Assembly: GCA_934667295.1 (NCBI GenBank)
Contig: CAKULR010000118.1
Coordinates: forward strand, 1-5,599
Direction: 5' to 3'
Length of the DNA stretch: 5,599 nucleotides
Origin: an uncultured Kiritimatiellota bacterium
Lineage (GTDB): Bacteria; Verrucomicrobiota; Kiritimatiellia; RFP12; UBA1067
The notes below the pieces were generated by a model. The model did not search any database, was not told where the DNA came from, and worked only from the letters and a program-made list of their open reading frames with translations. Position numbers and translations under genes: made by a program. Below are positions 1 to 5,475 of the stretch, one piece after another (the stretch's first letter is position 1; every line of letters starts with the position of its first letter).

Positions 1-86
1 CTACCCCCCGCCGCTTCGTTCCCACGGCGCGCGGCTTCGAGGTCTGCGACGCCGTCATGGCCGAACTCGCCCTCGACGAGGCGTGA
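1..86 (+). CDS. hemW: C-terminal end of a probable HemW-like radical SAM protein (partial)
   Basis: Reading from base 3, an open frame gives 27 residues and stops at TGA 84-86. The tail reads RRFVPTARGFEVCDAVMAEL. This fits the C-terminal winged-helix ending of HemW/HemN-like proteins, where a pattern close to L-T-x-x-G-x-x-x-x-D-x-V-x-x-x-L is usual: here T8, G11, D16, V18 and L22. HemW is a radical SAM protein related to coproporphyrinogen oxidase HemN and is thought to act as a haem chaperone. The catalytic N-terminal part, including the CxxxCxxC cluster motif, lies outside the window, so the call rests only on this short tail. Base composition matches the downstream genes. A different winged-helix protein could end the same way. 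Confidence 0.5.
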   Translation, partial: TPRRFVPTARGFEVCDAVMAELALDEA

Positions 87-106
87 GCCCAAAATCCCCC
101 AACGTA

Positions 107-115
107 TGCTATACT
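107..115 (+). promoter_or_regulatory. Extended -10 promoter for the pyrE cluster
   Basis: The sequence TGCTATACT has a TG dinucleotide one base before the hexamer TATACT (110-115), a good extended -10 element for a housekeeping sigma factor. At 17-bp spacing the -35 position (87-92, GCCCAA) is poor, which is usual for extended -10 promoters. Transcription would start near 121-123 and leave a leader of about 22 bases that holds only the pyrE ribosome binding site. The site lies in the only gap upstream of pyrE, directly after the preceding stop codon. Confidence 0.5.
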
Positions 116-144
116 ACCGCCTAAAGAGATAAAGGAAACAAACC

Positions 145-756
145 ATGATGACCGAAGAGGACATTCTCAAGATTTTCGCCGACACCGGTGCCCTGCTCAC
201 CGGGCACTTCGAGCTGCGCTCCAAGCTGCACTCCGACCGCTACTTCCAGTGCGCCAACGTGCTCCGCTATCCGCGCATCGCCGCGAAGCTCTGCGACGAG
301 CTCGTCGCGAAGATGAAGGCCGCCTGTGACATCGGACCCATCGACGGCGTCATCTCGCCCGCCGTGGGCGGCATCCTCGTGGGGCACGAGGTCGCCCGCG
401 CGCTCGACACGAAGTGCGTCTACGCGGAGAAGGTGCCGGGCGAGGGCGTGGACGCGACCGGGAAGCCCGTCACGAAGCTCGCGATGCGCCGCTTCGCCCT
501 GAAGCCCGGCGAGCGCTACGTCGTCGCCGAGGACGTCGTCACGAAGGGCGGCCGCGTGCAGGAGACGATCGACCTCGTGCAGGCCGCCGGCGCGGAGGTC
601 GCCGCCGTCGTGCTGCTCGTGGACCGTTCGAAGGGCGCCGTCCGCTTCGGCGACATCCCGATGTTCTCGCTCGTGCAAATCCAGCCCACCACCTGGGAAC
701 CCGCCGCGTGCCCGCTCTGCAAGGCGGGCGGCCATCCCGTCCATCCGGGATCGTAA
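145..756 (+). CDS. pyrE: Orotate phosphoribosyltransferase PyrE
   Basis: This cytoplasmic enzyme joins orotate to PRPP to make orotidine 5'-phosphate, the fifth step of pyrimidine synthesis. The 203-residue product has the typical length. Visible hallmarks are the N-terminal GALLTGHFELRSKLHSDRYF stretch (residues 15-34), the SPAVGGILVGHEVA segment (71-84) and the PRPP-binding loop VVAEDVVTKGG (126-136) with the E129-D130 pair. The TWEPAACPLC tail (183-192) has a CxxC seen in many PyrE proteins of this type. The loop reads VTKGGR rather than the more familiar VTTGGS, which I take as a subtype difference. AAAGGA at 131-136 lies 8 bases before the first ATG (145), so that start is preferred over the ATG at 148. 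It is first in the cluster behind the promoter at 107-115, and the next gene starts 4 bases after its stop. Confidence 0.95.
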   Translation: MMTEEDILKIFADTGALLTGHFELRSKLHSDRYFQCANVLRYPRIAAKLCDELVAKMKAACDIGPIDGVISPAVGGILVGHEVARALDTKCVYAEKVPGEGVDATGKPVTKLAMRRFALKPGERYVVAEDVVTKGGRVQETIDLVQAAGAEVAAVVLLVDRSKGAVRFGDIPMFSLVQIQPTTWEPAACPLCKAGGHPVHPGS

Positions 757-760
757 GGCC

Positions 761-1702
761 ATGAAGCGTCTTCTTGTCCTGGCCGTGCTGGGCGCCACGC
801 TGCTCGCGTGCGCGGAACCGTCCCTGAAGGGGCGGATGGAACTGCCGCTCCTCGCATGCGGGGCGGGGCGGGCGTACCTCGTCGTCCCGGACGGCGGCAT
901 CGCGTGGTCGAAGTCCGGCTGCGGCAACATCCACCGCGTGTGGCAGCATGAGAACTGGGTCTACTGGTCGAACGGCGACCTCTACCGCACGGACATCACG
1001 ACCGGGCGCACCGAGCTCTTCTACAAGCCCTGTGCGAAGGAGGGGATCTTCGGCTTCGAGATCCTGCCGAACGGGAACATCGTGGTCGCCGAGAACGGCA
1101 CGGACTTCATCACCGAGCTGAAGGCCGGCACGACCGAGCCCGTCGTGAAGTTCAGGGCCGACCCGCGCGGCGCGGACGGGAAGATGCCCGGCGTACACAG
1201 CCATTTCCGGATGGTGCGCAAGACGCCGCAGGGCACCTACCTCGTCGGCTGTTCGAGCGCGAACGTCGTGCGCGAGTACGACGCGCACGGCACGCTCGGG
1301 TGGGAACAGCCCACGCCGCGCCTCGCGAGCGGACACGCCCCGCTCGCGTTCGACGCGCTCCGCCGCGCGAACGGCAACACGCTCATCTCCCACCTCGGCG
1401 CGATCACCGAGTTCACGCCCGACCACCGCATCGTCTGGCAGTTCACCTGCGCGGACGCGCCGGAACTCAAGCTGGACAACCTCTGCGGCATCTGGGAGAA
1501 GCCGGACGGCAACCTCGTCGTCGGCACCTCCGCGAATGGCGCCGCAGACGGCAGCCGCGCGACGGCCTTCGAGATCACGCGCGACAAGCGCGTCGTCTGG
1601 AGCTATGCCGCCTCCGGCGCGCGCGAGTCGATGATGACCGCCTTCCCCGTCGAGGCGGCGCGCTGGCCGCTGCCGTTGAAGACGAAGAAGGTGGCGGAGT
1701 AG
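761..1702 (+). CDS. Exported beta-propeller protein, probable lipoprotein, function unknown
   Basis: The 313-residue product starts with a charged MKR and a hydrophobic stretch ending in LLAC (14-17). This fits a lipobox with lipidation at C17, although cleavage by signal peptidase I after ACA is possible. The rest shows degenerate repeats of the form P-x-G-N-x-L/V-V followed about 10 residues on by an E/D-containing strand and often a Trp. They appear near 97-130 (LPNGNIVVAENG), 149-182 (TPQGTYLVG), 198-228 (RANGNTLIS ... RIVWQF) and 241-282 (KPDGNLVVGT ... RVVWSY). These resemble blades of PQQ-like, NHL-like or arylsulfotransferase-like propellers; I see no clear catalytic motif. Six further cysteines (33, 54, 91, 164, 230, 242) could form disulfides outside the cytoplasm. 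Its substrate or partner cannot be told. It sits 4 bases after pyrE and 7 before the epmA-like gene, so it is probably co-transcribed. Its own Shine-Dalgarno site is weak, which suggests translational coupling to pyrE. Confidence 0.8.
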   Translation: MKRLLVLAVLGATLLACAEPSLKGRMELPLLACGAGRAYLVVPDGGIAWSKSGCGNIHRVWQHENWVYWSNGDLYRTDITTGRTELFYKPCAKEGIFGFEILPNGNIVVAENGTDFITELKAGTTEPVVKFRADPRGADGKMPGVHSHFRMVRKTPQGTYLVGCSSANVVREYDAHGTLGWEQPTPRLASGHAPLAFDALRRANGNTLISHLGAITEFTPDHRIVWQFTCADAPELKLDNLCGIWEKPDGNLVVGTSANGAADGSRATAFEITRDKRVVWSYAASGARESMMTAFPVEAARWPLPLKTKKVAE

Positions 1703-1709
1703 GCGCGCC

Positions 1710-2558
1710 ATGCCCACGCCCGAGAACCTGGTCCTCCGCGCGCAGGTGCTGCGCCGCATCCGCGCGTTCTTCGACGCGCGCGGGTTCGTCGAGGTCGAGA
1801 CGCCCGTGCGCATCCCCGCGCCGGCCCCCGAACCGCACATCGACTGTCCGGCGAGCGGCAGCTGGTTCCTTCGCGCCTCCCCCGAGCTCCAGATGAAGAA
1901 GCTCCTCGCCTCCGGTCTGGAGCGCATCTGGCAGATGGGTCCGTGCTTCCGCGAGGGGGAGCGCGGGAGCCGCCACCACCCCGAGTTCACGATGCTCGAA
2001 TGGTACCGCGCACAGGCGGATTACCTGGACATCCTCACGGACATGGAGGCGCTTGTCGCGGACGTGCTCGGCACCTTCCGTCCATTCCCCGCCGGCCCGT
2101 TCCGCCGCCTGACCGTGCGGGACGCCTATCGCGCCTACGCGGGCTGGGATCCGTTCGCGGACTGGGATGCGGACCGTTTCGACTTCGACATGGCGACGAA
2201 GATCGAGCCGAATCTTCCCCGCGAACCGACCTTCCTCATCGACTACCCGCCCCCCGCCGCGTCGCTCTCGAAACTGCGCGGCGACGTGGCCGAACGCTGG
2301 GAACTCTACGTGGACGGCATGGAGCTCGCAAACGCCTTTACGGAACTGACGGACGCGGCGGAACAGCGGCGGCGCTTCGAGGCGGCGCGCGCCGAACGGC
2401 GGCGGATCGGCGAGGCCGACTACCCGCTCGACGAGGAGTTCCTGCGTCTTCTGCAGTTCATGCCGCCCACCGGCGGCGTGGCGCTGGGCGTGGACCGCCT
2501 CGTCATGCTCGCCGCCGGCGCGAAGACAATCGCCGCGGTACGCATTGTGGAAGATTAA
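1710..2558 (+). CDS. epmA: EpmA/GenX-type lysyl-tRNA synthetase paralogue (EF-P lysyl ligase family)
   Basis: The 282-residue product is a class II lysyl-tRNA synthetase catalytic core without the N-terminal anticodon-binding domain, which defines the EpmA/GenX/PoxA family. In E. coli, EpmA attaches (R)-beta-lysine to a lysine of elongation factor P. Motif 1 lies near 16-36 (FFDARGFVEVETPV). Motif 2 is near 80-99 (FREGERG-RHHPEFTMLEWY). The substrate-site segment MELANAFTELTD spans 204-215 and motif 3 is GVALGVDRLVML (256-267). A KIEP...PTFLIDYPPPAASLSKL block (164-189) also parallels E. coli EpmA. E. coli EpmA has 325 residues; most of the shortfall lies between residues 146 and 166, where a helical segment appears missing. 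GGAG at 1696-1699 precedes the ATG by 10 bases. No epmB or efp is in the window, so the target is inferred from the family. The stop codon lies inside the first unit of the downstream octamer array. Confidence 0.87.
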   Translation: MPTPENLVLRAQVLRRIRAFFDARGFVEVETPVRIPAPAPEPHIDCPASGSWFLRASPELQMKKLLASGLERIWQMGPCFREGERGSRHHPEFTMLEWYRAQADYLDILTDMEALVADVLGTFRPFPAGPFRRLTVRDAYRAYAGWDPFADWDADRFDFDMATKIEPNLPREPTFLIDYPPPAASLSKLRGDVAERWELYVDGMELANAFTELTDAAEQRRRFEAARAERRRIGEADYPLDEEFLRLLQFMPPTGGVALGVDRLVMLAAGAKTIAAVRIVED

Positions 2559-2617
2559 GTGGTTAAGTGATTAAGTAGTTAAGTTGTTAAGTGGTTAAGT
2601 TGTTCAGTGGTAAGTGG
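2555..2617 (+). repeat. Tandem 8-bp repeat array, about eight copies of TTAAGTNN
   Basis: Units start every 8 bases at 2555, 2563, 2571, 2579, 2587, 2595, 2603 and 2611. The first six keep TTAAGT exactly and vary only in the last two bases (GG, GA, AG, TG, GG, TG). The seventh is TTCAGTGG, and the eighth has lost one T (TAAGTGG). The array starts within the epmA stop codon and decays toward its distal end. Because 8 is not a multiple of 3, the TAA in each unit falls in all three forward frames, and the TTA gives stops in all three reverse frames. It is strikingly AT-rich beside its GC-rich neighbours. Its function is unknown. Confidence 0.9.
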
Positions 2618-2620
2618 TTT

Positions 2621-2653
2621 GTGCGGGAGGGCCGCAACGTGTTGCGGCCGCAC
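2621..2653. repeat. GC-rich REP-like hairpin
   Basis: Perfect 9-bp arms GGCCGCAAC (2630-2638) and GTTGCGGCC (2641-2649) flank a 2-base centre. A second 4-bp pairing, GTGC (2621-2624) with GCAC (2650-2653), extends the stem across a 5-base bulge on the left side. A GC-rich stem with an asymmetric bulge is the shape of bacterial REP elements. There is no T-run after it, so it is not a standard intrinsic terminator, though it could protect or separate transcripts of epmA and the esterase gene. It begins 4 bases after the octamer array and ends 35 bases before the next start codon. Confidence 0.7.
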
Positions 2654-2672
2654 GCTGCGGGGAACGGCGAAC

Positions 2673-2680
2673 AGGAAGGA
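2673..2680 (+). promoter_or_regulatory. Ribosome binding site fixing the esterase start
   Basis: AGGAAGGA ends 8 bases before ATG 2689. The same frame is open further up to a GTG at 2614, which would add 25 residues translated from the array end and the hairpin. That longer start has no Shine-Dalgarno site and would bury the signal peptide, so ATG 2689 is chosen. Confidence 0.75.
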
Positions 2681-2688
2681 ACGAGGGT

Positions 2689-4074
2689 ATGAAGGTGAAG
2701 ACGGGATTGATGGTGCTGGGCGCGTTGGTGGCGTTGGGGACCGTGGCGCGTCCGCCGAACTACGACGAGGCGAAGGTCGCCCCCTACACGTTGGAGGATC
2801 CGCTGACGTTCGCGGACGGACGCAAACTGAAGGATCCTTCCGAATGGCCGGCGCGGCGGGCCGAGATCGTGCGGATCTTCGAGCGCGAGATGTTCGGCCG
2901 CACGCCGCCGCCGCCGGAGGCCGTCGTGGCGGAACTGTTCGAGGAGGGCGTGACGCTGGACGGCCTCGGCATCCGCCGCCAGTACCACATGTGGTTCAGG
3001 AAGGACAAGACGGGTCCGCGCGTCGACTGGATTCTCTTCCTCCCCAACCGCATCACGGGCCTCGCGCCGAGGCGGGAGAAGGGGCGCCTCGTCTGCGAGA
3101 ACGCGGAGAAGTGCCCCGTCATCCTCTTCTTGAACTACCGGGGGAACCACGAACTCGCGACGGACCCCGAAATTCCTGTCCAGCAGGGCTGGAGCCGGAA
3201 CGGGACGACGTTCCACATCACGGACCACCGGGCCTCCGAGAAGACCCGTGCGCGGGGGCGGCGCACGGACACCTCGTCGCCGTTCCCGCTGGAGACGATC
3301 CTCGCGCGCGGCTACGCCGTCCTGAGCGCCTGTTACTGCGAGATGTCGCCGGACGTGGAGGTGCGCAAGGGCGATCCGGAGGACCTCGCCTACACGGGTC
3401 TCTTCGAGCTCTGGCCGAAGCGCGACCCGAACGCGACGGACAACGTCACGGCGATCGGCGCGTGGGCGTGGGGGCTTTCGCGCGGGCTCGACCTCGCCTT
3501 CACGATTCCCGAGGTCGACGCGACGAAGAGCGTCGCGACCGGTTGTTCGCGCCTCGCGAAGACGCCGCTCCTCGCCTGTTCGCGCGACGAACGGTTCGCC
3601 ATCTGCGTCCCCAACCAGACGGGTGGCGGCGGCGTGCCACTCGCCAAGCGCGACTTCGGCGAGAACGTCTCCACCGAGATGGCGAGCTTCCCGCACTGGT
3701 ACTGCCGGGCCTACGCGAAGTACGTCGACAACGAACAGGCGATGGCGTTCGACCAGCATCTGCTCGTTGCGTCCATCGCGCCGCGCCCCGTCCTCGTGGA
3801 GGGCTTCAACAGCGGATGGTTCGATACGAAGGGCGAATGGCTCGCGTGCGTGGCGGCTTCCCCGGTATGGGAGTTCCTGGGAAGGCCGGGGCTTCCGAAG
3901 GGCGGTTTCCCGGCGAACTTCGACACGCGCTGCATCGGCCCGTATCTGGGGTACGTGCGCCGGGGCGGCCAGCACGGCATGACGGGCTACGACTGGAACT
4001 GGCTCCTCGATTTCGCGGACCGGGCCTTTGCGCGTTATTGCTCCGGCAAGAAAGAGGCTGGCAAACTCCGATGA
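2689..4074 (+). CDS. Secreted CE15-family (glucuronoyl esterase-like) carbohydrate esterase
   Basis: The 461-residue product begins with a signal peptide (MKVKTGLMVLGALVALGTVA, cleavage near residue 20), so it acts outside the cytoplasm. It then shows the bacterial CE15 pattern: DPLTFADGRKLKDPSEWPARRAEI (37-60, with the first variable loop after it), FLNYRGNH (147-154), and the nucleophile elbow GCSRLAK (285-291) with Ser287, Arg288 and Lys291. Further on come FGENVSTEMASFPHWYC (323-339), FDQHLL (354-359), IAPRPVLV (363-370), and the catalytic His in GGQHG (H429) followed by YDW (434-436). CE15 enzymes cleave esters between 4-O-methylglucuronic acid of xylan and lignin alcohols; the natural substrate here is unknown. 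The usual acidic triad position, 23 residues after the Ser, is Gln310, and the alternative Asp before the Trp is also absent (see findings). The gene is monocistronic in appearance, between two repeat-bearing gaps. Confidence 0.85.
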   Translation: MKVKTGLMVLGALVALGTVARPPNYDEAKVAPYTLEDPLTFADGRKLKDPSEWPARRAEIVRIFEREMFGRTPPPPEAVVAELFEEGVTLDGLGIRRQYHMWFRKDKTGPRVDWILFLPNRITGLAPRREKGRLVCENAEKCPVILFLNYRGNHELATDPEIPVQQGWSRNGTTFHITDHRASEKTRARGRRTDTSSPFPLETILARGYAVLSACYCEMSPDVEVRKGDPEDLAYTGLFELWPKRDPNATDNVTAIGAWAWGLSRGLDLAFTIPEVDATKSVATGCSRLAKTPLLACSRDERFAICVPNQTGGGGVPLAKRDFGENVSTEMASFPHWYCRAYAKYVDNEQAMAFDQHLLVASIAPRPVLVEGFNSGWFDTKGEWLACVAASPVWEFLGRPGLPKGGFPANFDTRCIGPYLGYVRRGGQHGMTGYDWNWLLDFADRAFARYCSGKKEAGKLR

Positions 4075-4079
4075 TTGAT

Positions 4080-4209
4080 GCTCTCGCTACCGCTCCGCAG
4101 ACTATATCTGGCTTCGCAGAAGCCAGTCACAGAACAATCACCTACAGGGTCGTGAAGTGCGAATGCTACAGCCTTTGGTAGAAACATTCTGCGGAGCGGT
4201 AGCGAGAGC
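4080..4209. mobile_element. MITE-like element of 130 bp with 22-bp terminal inverted repeats
   Basis: The segment is bounded by perfect inverted repeats at 4080-4101 and 4188-4209; the left one starts GCTCTCGCTACCGCTCCGCA. Between them are a perfect hairpin (4108-4126), a 6-base direct repeat CTACAG (4142-4147 and 4166-4171) and no open frame of meaningful length. The size, the perfect terminal repeats, the lower GC and the lack of coding capacity fit a non-autonomous transposable element. No clear target-site duplication is visible at either end, so a structured RNA or a dispersed palindromic repeat are equally reasonable alternatives. Confidence 0.45.
4108..4126. repeat. Internal perfect hairpin within the palindrome
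   Basis: CTGGCTTC (4108-4115) and GAAGCCAG (4119-4126) pair perfectly around a 3-base GCA loop. It lies 6 bases inside the left 22-bp repeat and has no counterpart near the right one, so the element is asymmetric. Confidence 0.85.
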
Positions 4210-4216
4210 CACACGA

Positions 4217-4231
4217 ATCGGAGTTGTTTTT
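4217..4231 (+). terminator. Possible intrinsic terminator end formed by the outer stem
   Basis: The right outer arm ATCGGAGTT (4217-4225) is followed after one G by TTTTT (4227-4231). With its partner at 4064-4072 and the long inner stem stacked above it, an RNA reaching this point would end in a stable hairpin plus a U-run, the layout of a Rho-independent terminator for the esterase gene. The loop distance is unusual, and the rmuC ribosome binding site starts only 2 bases later, so it might instead act as an attenuator. Confidence 0.4.
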
Positions 4232-4233
4232 AT

Positions 4234-4240
4234 AAAGGAG
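4234..4240 (+). promoter_or_regulatory. Strong rmuC ribosome binding site
   Basis: AAAGGAG is the strongest Shine-Dalgarno match in the window and sits 8 bases before ATG 4249, with an A/T-only spacer apart from one C. It fixes the rmuC start and lies immediately after the T-run of the palindrome. Confidence 0.8.
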
Positions 4241-4248
4241 ATTTTTTC

Positions 4249-5472
4249 ATGCAGGCTATCGTGTTGGTTCTTCTGGCGCTGGGCGGGTGCGCGCTCGCGC
4301 TTGCGGGGGTCTACCTGGGGACCCGCCTGACGAAGGCGCAGGTGGAACAGGAACGGCGGCTCGCCGAGAAGCGGCTGGAGGACAAGGAGGCGGCCTGCCA
4401 GCAGCGTCTGGCCGAGAAGGACGCCGCGTGCAGCCAGTTTACGGAGCGGGCGCTGGAGACCCTGCGCGTCCAGTTCGCGCATCTCGCCGAGGAACGGCTG
4501 AAGGCGTCGAGCGAGGGCCTTTCGAACCTCAACCGCCAGCGGCTCGCCGAACTGATGGCGCCGTTCCAGAAGGAACTCGGCGACTTCCGCCACGCCTTTG
4601 AGGAAAACCGGAGGCAGCAGATCGAGAACAAGGCGAGTTTCGACCAGGCGATCAAGGACCTCGGTGCGCGGGCGCTTCAGATCGGAACGGACGCCGCGAA
4701 CCTCGCCAAGGCGCTCAAGAACGAGTCCAAGACCCAGGGCGACTGGGGCGAGATGGTGCTTGCGAACATCCTCTCCGCCGCCGGGCTGACGGAAGGGCGG
4801 GACTTCCTGCCCCAGGCGCAGGAGGTCGACGAACTGGGGAACAAGCTCATCCCGGACGTGGAAATCCCCCTCCCGAACAAGGAGAAGCTGATCATCGACT
4901 CGAAGGCCTCCGTCACCGCCTATCTCGACTACGTGGCCGCCCCGGACGATGCGGCGCGGGAGGCGGCGGTCAAGGCCCATCTCGCCTCGGTGCGCCGTCA
5001 CATGGAGGAATTGGCCGAGAAGGGCTATGCCAAGCGGGTGAAGGGGTCCGCCGGCTACATCCTCATGTTCATCCCCAACGAGGGCAGCTATCTGCTCGCG
5101 ATGGAGCGGGACCGCAAGCTCGCGACGGACGCCTTCCGGAGGCACGTGATCATCGTGAACCCCACGACGCTCCTCCTCTGCCTGCAGGTCGTCGCGCTGC
5201 TCCGCAGCCGCGAGGCGCAGAACGAGAATGCCGAGAAGATCTCCGCGGCGGCGGCGAAGATGTACGAGAAGTTCGCCACCTTCTCCGCGACGTTCGCCGA
5301 CGTGGGGAAGCGCCTGGACGGCCTGGCCGACGCCTACGCGAAGGCGAAGGGGCAGCTCTGCGCGGGCCCGGCGAACGTGGTGCGGCAGCTGGAGTCCCTG
5401 AAGGAGATGGGCGTCGTCACGACGAAGTGCGTCCACGAGAAAGTGCTGGCCGACGCCGGGGTGGAGGTCTAA
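4249..5472 (+). CDS. rmuC: RmuC family DNA recombination protein
   Basis: The 407-residue product has an N-terminal membrane segment (about 3-24), a long charged coiled coil (about 28-160) and a C-terminal RmuC domain (about 160-390). Domain signatures are GDWGEMVLANIL (164-175), the PD...IDSK core (P202-D203 and I216-D217-S218-K219, followed by S221) resembling a PD-(D/E)xK nuclease fold, ILMFIPNEG (271-279) and VIIVNPTTLL (300-309). E168, D203, D217 and K219 are candidate active-site residues. In E. coli, RmuC limits recombination at inverted repeats and is presumed to be a nuclease; its substrate is not firmly known. LGGC at 11-14 resembles a lipobox, but the continuing hydrophobic run favours a membrane anchor. 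The length is near the family norm. The next gene starts 3 bases after the stop. Confidence 0.93.
   Translation: MQAIVLVLLALGGCALALAGVYLGTRLTKAQVEQERRLAEKRLEDKEAACQQRLAEKDAACSQFTERALETLRVQFAHLAEERLKASSEGLSNLNRQRLAELMAPFQKELGDFRHAFEENRRQQIENKASFDQAIKDLGARALQIGTDAANLAKALKNESKTQGDWGEMVLANILSAAGLTEGRDFLPQAQEVDELGNKLIPDVEIPLPNKEKLIIDSKASVTAYLDYVAAPDDAAREAAVKAHLASVRRHMEELAEKGYAKRVKGSAGYILMFIPNEGSYLLAMERDRKLATDAFRRHVIIVNPTTLLLCLQVVALLRSREAQNENAEKISAAAAKMYEKFATFSATFADVGKRLDGLADAYAKAKGQLCAGPANVVRQLESLKEMGVVTTKCVHEKVLADAGVEV
5463..5467 (+). promoter_or_regulatory. Ribosome binding site inside the end of rmuC
   Basis: GGAGG overlaps the last rmuC codons and lies 8 bases before ATG 5476. With only 3 bases between the rmuC stop and this start, translation of the two genes is probably coupled. 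Confidence 0.75.
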
Positions 5473-5475
5473 AAG

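Larger units (their letters stand above)
4064..4225. repeat. Large nested palindrome between the esterase gene and rmuC
   Basis: An outer pair AACTCCGAT (4064-4072) and ATCGGAGTT (4217-4225) encloses, across a 7 x 7 mismatched loop, the perfect 22-bp inverted repeat described next. Of 38 positions in each arm, 31 pair in the two perfect blocks. The left outer arm includes the last codons of the esterase gene and the T of its TGA stop. The 174-base gap 4075-4248 contains no convincing gene. Its core (4102-4187) has 41 G or C in 87 bases, far lower than the neighbouring genes, which suggests a different origin. Confidence 0.85.

Noticed and set aside
539..1990. Long open frame on the minus strand across the propeller and epmA-like genes
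   Set aside because: Its residues are dominated by Arg, Ala, Gly and Val in low-complexity runs with no domain pattern. It mirrors two well-supported plus-strand genes and results from high GC at third codon positions.
2630..2649. Rho-independent terminator after epmA
   Set aside because: The stem is strong but no T-run follows on either strand, so REP-like hairpin is the safer call.
2614..2688. Upstream GTG start adding 25 residues to the esterase
   Set aside because: It has no ribosome binding site, the added residues are translated from the repeat and hairpin, and the extension would hide a clear signal peptide that starts at ATG 2689.
2587..3975. Long minus-strand open frame opposite the esterase gene
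   Set aside because: It is an Arg-rich shadow of the CE15 gene with no recognisable motif, and it ends where the octamer array supplies a reverse stop.
4075..4108. Promoter TTGATG with TATATC inside the palindrome for rmuC
   Set aside because: The spacing between the two hexamers is 22 bases, too long for a normal sigma-70 promoter, and the -10 match is mediocre.
4064..4225. Integron attC recombination site
   Set aside because: The large imperfect palindrome invited the comparison, but the ends do not give the RYYYAAC and GTTRRRY core sites, and no integrase is present.
4282..4293. RmuC as a lipoprotein through LGGC at residues 11-14
   Set aside because: Hydrophobic residues continue well beyond the cysteine, as in a membrane anchor, which is the usual arrangement for RmuC proteins.
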